A stretch of 5,467 nucleotides of DNA from Campylobacterales bacterium (GTDB taxonomy: Bacteria; Campylobacterota; Campylobacteria; Campylobacterales; Sulfurovaceae). The position numbers and the translations under genes were made by a program. Positions 1-5,467 of this stretch are shown here, piece by piece (position 1 is the stretch's first letter; each line of letters begins with the position of its first letter). The DNA lies in the NCBI GenBank assembly GCA_014763905.1, contig JACXUN010000115.1, positions 1-5,467 of the forward strand, read 5' to 3'. The notes beneath the pieces were generated by a model, which searched no databases, was not told where the DNA came from, and was given only the letters and a program-made list of their open reading frames with translations.

Positions 1-2
1 TT

Positions 3-246
3 GACTTTTTTGACTATGTAAAAAAGAACATACATTTAAAATTTTGGATGTTGCAAATCAAAACAGTAGAAAATCAGCTTCTCAAAAAGTGTTAGAATCG
101 ATTCAACGGTTGTGTGAAAAAAATGCACTGTTCGTGAGACTACTCAATCATCAAGGATAGCTCAAAAAGATGGACTTTTACAGATACTTGATGATCTACT
201 TTCCATTGAAAAGATAAAAAAAGAGGGTGAATTTTACACAGTTTAA
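3..246 (+). pseudogene. 3' end of an unrecognised gene, broken by two one-base shifts
   Basis: No single frame is open across this stretch, but three consecutive pieces read as one protein tail. Positions 3-26 give DFFDYVKK. The next frame, from about 20, gives EHTFKILDVANQNSRKSAS and onward to LCEKN near 124. The third frame, from about 118, runs through TVRETTQSSRIAQKD to GEFYTV and a TAA at 244-246. Each switch is in the same direction and falls on an A-run (A6 at 20-25, A7 at 117-123), so one missing A at each run would restore an open tail of about 80 residues. The joined tail is polar and probably helical. I do not recognise the family. The upstream part lies outside the window. It could be a decayed gene, an assembly error at homopolymers, or, less likely, a slippage-dependent gene. 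A hairpin follows the stop, as expected for a true gene end. Confidence 0.5.
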
Positions 247-404
247 TTCAACACTAAGCAAATGCTCAAAAGCCTTATATTTTGGCTTTTGAGTGTTGTT
301 CTATGTACTTTCAACAAAAATGAATGTTGAAGGGTGTTGAACACTCCTTTGCAACACTTTACTCCCCTTAATTACCTGCCTAATGAAAATTGTTGAATGT
401 TGAA
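247..404. repeat. Cluster of TGTTGAA repeats in both orientations
   Basis: The 7-mer TGTTGAA occurs forward at 325-331, 335-341, 391-397 and 398-404, and inverted (TTCAACA) at 247-253 and 310-316. The related GTGTTG occurs at 293-298 and 334-339, and inverted at 249-254 and 352-357. The 11-mer TGAATGTTGAA is repeated exactly at 321-331 and 394-404, and GTGTTGAACAC at 334-344 is a perfect 5-bp inverted repeat around one base. No gene explains this stretch. Six copies of a 7-mer within 160 bp is far above chance. Operator sites, iteron-like sites or a decayed repeat are all possible; the function is unknown. Confidence 0.6.
261..297 (+). terminator. Hairpin, probable terminator of the upstream broken gene
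   Basis: A perfect 10-bp inverted repeat, CTCAAAAGCC (265-274) and GGCTTTTGAG (284-293), encloses a 9-nt loop. Four further pairs at the base (261-264 with 294-297, two of them G-U) extend it to 14 bp. It begins 14 nt after the TAA at 244-246, the usual place for an intrinsic terminator. The 3' tract (TGTTGTTCTATG) is only moderately U-rich, so termination may be weak. CAACACT (249-255) and AGTGTTG (292-298) are also complementary and could form a competing pairing, which leaves room for a regulatory fold instead. Confidence 0.45.
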
Positions 405-410
405 TACCGA

Positions 411-480
411 GGGTAGATTTAATTCAAAAAACATTCAAGAAAGGGTATAATGTACCATAAGGGTAAATTTTGGGTAGAAA
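411..480 (+). repeat. Four GGGTA direct repeats around the trpG promoter
   Basis: GGGTA occurs at 411-415, 443-447, 461-465 and 472-476. Two copies extend to a 9/10 match, GGGTAGATTT (411-420) and GGGTAAATTT (461-470), exactly 50 bp apart, close to five helical turns. They bracket the TATAAT box, as operator half-sites might. This is a sequence observation only; no regulator is identified. Confidence 0.45.
423..451 (+). promoter_or_regulatory. Sigma-70-type promoter for trpG
   Basis: A consensus -10 box TATAAT lies at 446-451, with a 4/6 match to the -35 box (TTCAAA, 423-428) at the ideal 17-bp spacing. Transcription would start near 458 and leave a leader of about 93 nt before the ATG at 552. 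That leader has no Trp-rich peptide and no clear attenuator hairpin, so classical trp attenuation is not supported. GGGTA motifs surround the box. Confidence 0.6.
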
Positions 481-551
481 TCCACTATTTAAGAAAATTT
501 ATAAAGTTTGAAAATCCTTTGTTTTAGGGGTTAGTTAGAGGAAAATATAAA

Positions 552-1121
552 ATGATTTTAATGATAGATAATTACGATAGCTTTACCTATAATGTGGTGC
601 AGTACTGTTTAGAACTGGGAGCCGATCTGAAAGTGATTCGTAATGATGAGTTGACGGTGGAAGAGATCAAGGCTTTGAATCCTGAAAAAATTATTATCTC
701 TCCCGGACCGGCGACACCGAATGAGGCGGGGGTAACCTTGGATGTGATCAAGGCCTTTGCCGATACGACACCGATTTTTGGTATCTGTCTGGGACATCAG
801 AGTATCGCTCAGGCATTTGGCGGGGAAGTGATTCGGGCTAAAAATATGATGCATGGGAAAACTTCACAGGTCAAAGTGGATCAAGATACCATTGTGTTCA
901 AAGATTTGCCAAAAGAGTTTCGAGCCACCCGTTACCACTCGTTGATAGTCAATAAAGAGAATCTACCGGCATGTATTATTCCGACTTCGCACAGTATCGA
1001 TGATGCGGAGATTATGTCATTGGAAATTAAGGACAAGCCGATTTATGGGGTGCAGTTTCACCCGGAGTCGATTATGAGTGAGCATGGGCATGAGATGCTC
1101 AAAAACTTTTTGGATCTGTAG
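552..1121 (+). CDS. trpG: Anthranilate/aminodeoxychorismate synthase glutamine amidotransferase subunit (TrpG/PabA)
   Basis: This is a class I glutamine amidotransferase of 189 residues, the normal length for a stand-alone TrpG/PabA. It hydrolyses glutamine and passes ammonia to a chorismate-using partner, TrpE for tryptophan or PabB for folate. The family opening MILMIDNYDSFTYN is intact. The oxyanion-loop motif SPGPATP is at 50-56, the nucleophile Cys79 sits in GICLGHQS (77-84), MHGK is at 100-103, RYHS at 127-130, and the triad is completed by His170 and Glu172 in GVQFHPES. The ATG at 552 is chosen because AGAGGA (537-542) lies 9 nt upstream; the next Met, at 561, has no such site. No trpE or pabB is present in the window, so TrpG and PabA cannot be separated here, and one subunit may serve both enzymes. 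The cytoplasmic product is probably co-transcribed with the membrane protein 9 nt downstream. Confidence 0.93.
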   Translation: MILMIDNYDSFTYNVVQYCLELGADLKVIRNDELTVEEIKALNPEKIIISPGPATPNEAGVTLDVIKAFADTTPIFGICLGHQSIAQAFGGEVIRAKNMMHGKTSQVKVDQDTIVFKDLPKEFRATRYHSLIVNKENLPACIIPTSHSIDDAEIMSLEIKDKPIYGVQFHPESIMSEHGHEMLKNFLDL

Positions 1122-1130
1122 AGTGGATTT

Positions 1131-2240
1131 GTGAGCCGAACATTTTTTTATAGCTTTATACTTTTTTATCTTTCGGCTCTCTACTATTTAGCGATTACGC
1201 TTCCTATTGGTCCTTCTGAAGCGACGCAGTATTATACCGACCAAGAGATACTTGGAACGCTGATGCATTTGGCTGATGGTTGGTTTGGTAACACTTTGGC
1301 GTTCAGATTACCGTTTTTGTTCTTTGGTGTATTGAATCTTCCCCTTTTTTTCTATATGAGTCGTTTTTACTTGAAAGAGAGAGCGTTAAGTTATCTCGCT
1401 ACGACGATATTTGCACTGCTTCCCGGAATTATTACTTCGGCGGTGATCGCCAATATCGCGGTAGTAGTGATCACTTTGGTGCTGGGGTTTATTATCGCCT
1501 ATCACAAAAAGTGGTTAGCGGTTCAATATATCTTGATGGCAGTCCTGCTCTTTGTCCATGATGCGTCAGTGATCTTTTTTATCGCGGTGGCGATCTACTC
1601 TGCTTTCAAACGGGATATGAAACTTTTTTATGTTACGATCACTTTGGCGGCGGTTGCACTCTTCTATTTTAACGGTTTGGATTTGGGCGTAAAACCCAAA
1701 GGGAGATTTTTGGAACTTTTTGGACTCTATGTGGCACTTTTTTCCCCGTTTGTCTTTTTTTATTTCTTCTATGCTCTCTATCGTATTTGGATTCGTGAGA
1801 AGAAAGATCTGCTCTGGTATATCGCATTTGTTTCATTTGTACTGTCAATACTCTTATCGGTTCGACAGCAGGTGATTATGACCGATTTCGCCCCGTATGT
1901 GATTGTGGCGGTAGTTTTAATGGTGTTGGTATATCACAGAACGCTTAATATCCGTCTGCCGATCTTCCAAGGCAGATATCAATTGGGATATAAAGTGGTG
2001 ATGGGATCACTGGTTACGAGTGCTATGGTGGTGATCTTTCATCAAGTATTTTTCTACTGGATACCGGACAAAAGCAAACATTTTGCTTATCCCTTTTATC
2101 ACCCATACTGGGTTACACTTGAACTGGCAGAGATAGGGCAAAATTGTTACACTGCCAAGAGTCAAAAAGTGCAGTATCAGCTAAAATATTATGGAATAGA
2201 AGCTTGTTCTGATCCTAATGTTTCCAAAGTACACAAATAA
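1131..2240 (+). CDS. Multi-spanning membrane protein, GT-C/GT39-like glycosyltransferase
   Basis: The product has 369 residues and roughly ten or eleven hydrophobic segments, the first at about 5-24 and others near 58-77, 85-105, 107-123, 128-160, 170-185, 195-222, 230-248, 258-275 and 290-315. The N-terminal plan resembles GT39 (ArnT/PMT-like) enzymes, which move sugars from a lipid carrier on the periplasmic face: a first transmembrane helix, an acidic loop (PIGPSEA, Glu30), then the RLPFLFFGVLN-type helix (from Arg59) and a segment ending ALLPG (95-99). The usual Asp-Glu pair is Ser29-Glu30 here. The C-terminal tail is hydrophilic, with Cys339 and Cys359 that could pair if periplasmic. The start is GTG; it is the only one that keeps the first helix, because the trpG stop lies in the same frame 9 nt upstream. 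The ribosome site is weak (GAGTGGA, 1121-1127), suggesting coupling to trpG translation. Substrate unknown; a plain membrane protein of unknown function is the alternative. Confidence 0.7.
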   Translation: MSRTFFYSFILFYLSALYYLAITLPIGPSEATQYYTDQEILGTLMHLADGWFGNTLAFRLPFLFFGVLNLPLFFYMSRFYLKERALSYLATTIFALLPGIITSAVIANIAVVVITLVLGFIIAYHKKWLAVQYILMAVLLFVHDASVIFFIAVAIYSAFKRDMKLFYVTITLAAVALFYFNGLDLGVKPKGRFLELFGLYVALFSPFVFFYFFYALYRIWIREKKDLLWYIAFVSFVLSILLSVRQQVIMTDFAPYVIVAVVLMVLVYHRTLNIRLPIFQGRYQLGYKVVMGSLVTSAMVVIFHQVFFYWIPDKSKHFAYPFYHPYWVTLELAEIGQNCYTAKSQKVQYQLKYYGIEACSDPNVSKVHK

Positions 2241-2244
2241 ACAA

Positions 2245-2269
2245 AACTTCTAATGACTATAACTTCTAA
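2245..2269 (+). repeat. Direct repeat AACTTCTAA upstream of the aclB promoter
   Basis: AACTTCTAA occurs exactly at 2245-2253 and 2261-2269, 16 bp apart. If transcription starts near 2307, the copies lie at about -62 and -46, where activators often bind. The repeat could be a regulator site or chance in AT-rich sequence. Confidence 0.4.
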
Positions 2270-2291
2270 GGAAAAGAATTTATCCTCCTAA

Positions 2292-2300
2292 TGGTAGAAT
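2292..2300 (+). promoter_or_regulatory. Extended -10 promoter for aclBA
   Basis: TGGTAGAAT gives a TGN extension and a 5/6 match to TATAAT (TAGAAT, 2295-2300). No good -35 box stands 16-18 bp upstream, which is usual for extended -10 promoters and for Campylobacterota. The start would be near 2307, giving a leader of about 25 nt with GGAG at 2322-2325, 6 nt before the aclB ATG. No terminator hairpin was seen between 2240 and this promoter, so readthrough from trpG is possible. Confidence 0.5.
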
Positions 2301-2331
2301 TCCCCCAACACATTCAAAAAAGGAGAACTCA

Positions 2332-3666
2332 ATGGCTCAAAAGGCGATTAGAGAATACGACGCGAAGTCGATTTTGGCTAAGCATTGGGATAAGTATTTT
2401 CCAAACTTTACTTATGCTTATGAAACAGTAATGGTTCAAAACGGTGCAGAGTTAAAAGCAGCGGCAGAAGAGAAAGCATGGTTAAAAGAGAAGACACTCG
2501 TAGCGAAGCCGGATATGCTATTTGGAAAACGAGGAAAAAACGGTCTTGTACTTTTCAAAGATGCCAAGCCAGGTGATGTTAAACTCGATAAAGCTGCTGC
2601 GTGGATTGATGAGAAATCAAGCTCTAAGCAAGAGGTTTATTTTGCATTTGAAGGTGATACCCCAACCGGTAACGCATCAGTTGATATGTTGACTCACTTT
2701 GTTGTTGAGCCATTCACACCACATACACAAGAAGAGGAGTACTATATCTCTGCTACTTGTGTTGGTGATGACGATGTTCTTTATATGTCTGCTGAAGGTG
2801 GAATGGAAGTAGAAGAGAACTGGGATAAAGTGATCGAAGTTAAATTTGCTATCACCGAAACAGAAGAAGAGATCGCTGATAAGATCAGAGCGAATATTCC
2901 TGCCGATGTAGCGGAAAAAGATAAAGCCGGTTTTGCCGAGTTTGCTATCGGTTTCTTCAGAGCGTATAGAGAGTTAAACTTTGCTTACCTTGAAATCAAC
3001 CCGTTTGTTATGCAAGGAAACAAAATCGAGCTTCTCGATATGGTTGCGAAGCTAGATGATACAGCTGGTTTCATGATGAAAGAAGATTGGGGAGATGTTG
3101 AGTATCCAACCGCATTTGGTATGGAAGAGAAGTCTCCAGAAGTATTGGCGGTAGAAGAGGCAGATGCGAAAACAGGTGCGTCACTTAAATTGACACTCCT
3201 TAAACCGGACGCACGAATCTGGACAATGGTTGCCGGTGGTGGTGCGTCAGTTGTGTATGCTGATACGATTGCTGACCTTGCGGGAATTAACGATTTGGCA
3301 AATTACGGTGAGTACTCAGGTGGTCCTACAACGGGTGAGACCAAGTTCTATGCGGGTATTATTCTTGACCTTATGACAAGAAAAAAAGATGCACAAGGAC
3401 GAGATAAAGTACTGATCATCGGTGGAGCGATTGCGAACTTTACGGATGTTGCGAAAACCTTTACCGGAATCATCCAAGCATTTGAAGAGTATGCGGATAA
3501 GATGAAAGAGGTAGGTGTCAAAATCTACGTTCGACGGGGTGGACCAAACTATGAAAAAGGTCTCAAAGATATCAAAGAAGCTGCTGATAGATTGGGATTA
3601 TGGATTGACGTATATGGTCCAGAGACACACGTAACCGATATCGTTAGAATGGCCGTAGAGGCATAA
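2332..3666 (+). CDS. aclB: ATP-citrate lyase small subunit AclB
   Basis: This is the ATP-grasp/CoA-ligase-like subunit (444 residues) of the two-subunit ATP-citrate lyase, matching the N-terminal part of the one-chain animal enzyme. With AclA it converts citrate, CoA and ATP to acetyl-CoA, oxaloacetate, ADP and phosphate, a key step of the reductive TCA cycle. Family landmarks in order: KPDMLFGKRGK (59-69) in the ATP-grasp lobe, VEPF (125-128), EGG (155-157), LEINP (220-224), DMVAKLDD (236-243), GGGASVVY (302-309), NYGEYSGGP (324-332), GGAIANFT (364-371) and RRGGPNYEKGL (401-411); the last two belong to the citrate-binding region. From memory of human ACLY, Ala366 replaces a serine at the citrate site, and about 17 extra residues lie between 62 and 125. 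GGAG 6 nt upstream supports the ATG. aclA follows after 13 nt, so the two are surely one operon. GGT, GTT, ATC and AAC codons are frequent, fitting strong expression. Confidence 0.97.
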   Translation: MAQKAIREYDAKSILAKHWDKYFPNFTYAYETVMVQNGAELKAAAEEKAWLKEKTLVAKPDMLFGKRGKNGLVLFKDAKPGDVKLDKAAAWIDEKSSSKQEVYFAFEGDTPTGNASVDMLTHFVVEPFTPHTQEEEYYISATCVGDDDVLYMSAEGGMEVEENWDKVIEVKFAITETEEEIADKIRANIPADVAEKDKAGFAEFAIGFFRAYRELNFAYLEINPFVMQGNKIELLDMVAKLDDTAGFMMKEDWGDVEYPTAFGMEEKSPEVLAVEEADAKTGASLKLTLLKPDARIWTMVAGGGASVVYADTIADLAGINDLANYGEYSGGPTTGETKFYAGIILDLMTRKKDAQGRDKVLIIGGAIANFTDVAKTFTGIIQAFEEYADKMKEVGVKIYVRRGGPNYEKGLKDIKEAADRLGLWIDVYGPETHVTDIVRMAVEA

Positions 3667-3679
3667 GGAGAAAGAGAAT

Positions 3680-5467
3680 ATGGCACAACTATTTACAAAA
3701 GATACCCAAGCAATTTTCTGGAACAACAACGCTTCGGCGATCCAAAGAATGTTGGATTATGACTACACAATTAAGAGAAAAACGCCATCGGTAGCAGCAA
3801 TTGTTGCTCCAACCAGTGATGCGAAGTTCCAAAAGTTCTTTTGGGGACCGGATGAGATTATGGTTCCACTTTATAAGACTACAGCAGAAGCGAAAGCCGC
3901 TCAGCCGCAAGCAGATGTTTTATTGAACTTTGCTTCATTTAGAACCGCGTATGATGTGACAATGGAAGCACTTAACCTCGGTGGATTCAAAAGCATTATG
4001 ATTACGGCAGAAGGTATTCCTGAGAGATTGGCTCGAACCATGAACCAAGCGGCTCGTGATGCAGGTGTAGTCGTTATCGGACCTGCTACCGTTGGTGCGA
4101 TTGCTCCGGGTGCATTTAAAGTTGCAAACATCGGTGGTACCATTGAAAACATCGTAAACTCTAAGCTTCACAGAACCGGTTCATGTGGTCTAGTAACTCG
4201 ATCAGGTGGTCTTTTCAATGAGCTTTCAAACATTATCTCTATCAATGCGGATGGTATTGCCGAGGGTGTTGCGATCGGTGGAGATAGATTCGTCGGTTCA
4301 GTATTTATCGATAACCTTTTGAGAATGCAAGATAATCCAGATGTAAAATACATGTTACTTCTCGGTGAAGTCGGTGGTATCGAAGAGTATAAAGTGATCG
4401 AAGCGATCAAAGACGGAAGAATCACGAAGCCGGTTATCGGTTGGTGTATCGGAACCATCGCTAAGTATTATGACAGTGGTGTACAATTTGGTCACGCGGG
4501 TGCTTCTGCTAACGCAGAGAGAGAAACAGCTGAAGCGAAAAACAACGCCATGGCTGCGGCAGGTATCCATGTACCGGCATCATTTAACGACCTTCCGGCA
4601 ACCATCAAAAAAGTATATGAGAGCCTAAACATCGCTCCAATTGCTGAGCCGGAAATAAATAAGGTTCCAGCAGTGCGAAGAAGTAAACAGTTCATCTGTA
4701 CTATTTCTGACGATAGAGGTGACGAAGCGACGTATGCCGGATTCCCTATCTCTTCCGTAGCACTTCCAAGTACCGGAAAAGGAATCGGTGATGTTATTTC
4801 ATTGCTTTGGTTCAAAAAACAGTATCCAAAATGGGCGACAGACTTTATCGAAACCGTACTTAAAACCGTTGCAGATCATGGTCCAGCAGTATCAGGTGCT
4901 CACAATGCTAAAGTAACCGCACGAGCGGGTAAATCCGTTGTTGAAGCCTTGGTAACCGGTCTTTTAACCATCGGACCACGATTTGGTGGAGCAATCGACG
5001 GTGCAGCTGAATACTTCAAGTATGCCGATGATAACGGTCTTACCCCGGCTGAGTTTTTGAACTATATGAAAAAACAAGGAATTCCAATTCCAGGTATTGG
5101 TCACCGAATCAAATCACTCAAAAACCCAGACCTACGGGTTAAAGGATTGATGGATTATGCGGCTGAGCATTTCCCAAAAACACCACTTCTTGATTATGCA
5201 AGAATGGTAGAGGCATTGACAACTTCTAAGAAAGAGAATCTAATCCTTAACGTGGATGGTACTATCGGTATCTTGATGGTAGATATGTGGAGAGCGTTAG
5301 GATACAGCGAAGAGGAGATTGATGAGTTTATTGCTAGCGGTACACTTAATGCCTTCTTCATCGTTGGACGATCAATTGGATTTATCGGACATATCCTTGA
5401 TGAGAAACGATTGGCTATGCCAATGTATCGCCATCCAATGGATGATATCCTTTATGATGTTCAGCTT
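3680..5467 (+). CDS. aclA: ATP-citrate lyase large subunit AclA (3' end cut by window)
   Basis: The frame stays open for 596 codons to the window edge. The last residues, MYRHPMDDILYDVQL, match the extreme C-terminus of the family, so only a few codons are probably missing. The first part (about 1-330) is succinyl-CoA-synthetase-alpha-like: IGPATVG (133-139), TRSGGLFNEL (173-182), LGEVGG (228-233) and the phospho-acceptor His272 in QFGHAGA. After a linker, about 345-596 is a citrate-synthase-like lyase domain with DHGPAVSGAH (His400, His408), LTIGPRFGG, GIGHR (His475) and NVDG (Asp526). His400, His475 and Asp526 align with the catalytic His900, His975 and Asp1026 of human ACLY as I remember them. 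All catalytic residues are present, so the enzyme should be active. The ATG is supported by GGAG at 3667-3670, 9 nt upstream. The partner AclB is directly upstream in the same operon. It acts in the cytoplasm; the small citryl-CoA lyase (CCL) alternative is excluded by the N-terminal ligase part. Confidence 0.97.
   Translation, partial: MAQLFTKDTQAIFWNNNASAIQRMLDYDYTIKRKTPSVAAIVAPTSDAKFQKFFWGPDEIMVPLYKTTAEAKAAQPQADVLLNFASFRTAYDVTMEALNLGGFKSIMITAEGIPERLARTMNQAARDAGVVVIGPATVGAIAPGAFKVANIGGTIENIVNSKLHRTGSCGLVTRSGGLFNELSNIISINADGIAEGVAIGGDRFVGSVFIDNLLRMQDNPDVKYMLLLGEVGGIEEYKVIEAIKDGRITKPVIGWCIGTIAKYYDSGVQFGHAGASANAERETAEAKNNAMAAAGIHVPASFNDLPATIKKVYESLNIAPIAEPEINKVPAVRRSKQFICTISDDRGDEATYAGFPISSVALPSTGKGIGDVISLLWFKKQYPKWATDFIETVLKTVADHGPAVSGAHNAKVTARAGKSVVEALVTGLLTIGPRFGGAIDGAAEYFKYADDNGLTPAEFLNYMKKQGIPIPGIGHRIKSLKNPDLRVKGLMDYAAEHFPKTPLLDYARMVEALTTSKKENLILNVDGTIGILMVDMWRALGYSEEEIDEFIASGTLNAFFIVGRSIGFIGHILDEKRLAMPMYRHPMDDILYDVQL

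Noticed and set aside
1..20. TTGACT-like -35 boxes at the window start.
   Set aside because: They fall inside the coding remnant (DFFDYV) and have no -10 box at a proper distance.
247..404. CRISPR array.
   Set aside because: The repeats are only 7-11 bp, irregularly spaced and in both orientations.
498..505. Second -10-like box (TATAAA) in the trpG leader.
   Set aside because: Such matches are common in AT-rich DNA; it lacks a -35 box, and the TATAAT at 446-451 is much better.
459..551. A trp leader peptide or attenuator in the trpG leader.
   Set aside because: No short open frame with clustered Trp codons and no strong competing hairpins were found.
1119..1131. trpG and the membrane protein share a frame, separated by a single TAG, so readthrough could give a fusion.
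   Set aside because: TrpG ends at its normal length, and the next frame begins with a start codon and a clear first membrane helix. Sharing a frame has a one in three chance.
3689..4815. Several minus-strand open frames of 71-107 residues across aclA and one across trpG.
   Set aside because: They lie wholly inside strongly conserved plus-strand genes, have no ribosome sites or recognisable motifs, and are shadows of the codon pattern.
5221..5248. Resemblance of this part of aclA to the aclB upstream region at 2261-2288 (AACTTCTAAG plus a similar A/G-rich stretch).
   Set aside because: The aclA copy is explained by the conserved protein motif TTSKKENLILNVDG. The similarity is short and imperfect, so chance is likely.

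Overview
The window looks like a chromosomal segment from an autotrophic Campylobacterota (Epsilonproteobacteria) of the Sulfurimonas/Sulfuricurvum/Sulfurovum kind. The main reason is a two-gene aclB-aclA cluster, encoding the two-subunit ATP-citrate lyase that marks the reductive TCA cycle. The moderate-to-low GC and A/T-rich promoters agree. The genus assignment is an inference from gene content, not from any search.

Layout, all on the + strand. Positions 1-246 hold the 3' end of an unrecognised gene that reads only if two one-base shifts are allowed, both at poly-A runs; a hairpin (261-297) follows its stop. Positions 247-551 hold no gene but are rich in structure: six copies of TGTTGAA in both orientations, four GGGTA repeats and a good sigma-70-type promoter. 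Then come trpG/pabA (552-1121), a glutamine amidotransferase subunit, and, 9 nt later, a multi-spanning membrane protein with the look of a GT-C/GT39 glycosyltransferase (1131-2240). A 91-bp gap with an extended -10 promoter leads to aclB (2332-3666) and, 13 nt on, aclA (3680 to the window edge, cut just before its expected C-terminus).

How the genes work together: AclB (ATP-grasp, CoA-ligase-like part) and AclA (phospho-histidine domain plus citrate-synthase-like lyase domain) form one enzyme that cleaves citrate to acetyl-CoA and oxaloacetate at the cost of ATP, the step that lets the TCA cycle run backwards for CO2 fixation. TrpG would supply ammonia from glutamine to a TrpE or PabB partner encoded elsewhere. 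The membrane protein is probably co-transcribed with trpG, but nothing in the sequence ties it functionally to either neighbour.

No convincing undescribed multi-gene system is visible. The parts most worth a second look are the repeat-rich region 247-480, the decayed gene beside it, and a short motif (ACATTCAA/TTGAATGT) shared by the trpG and aclB upstream regions.
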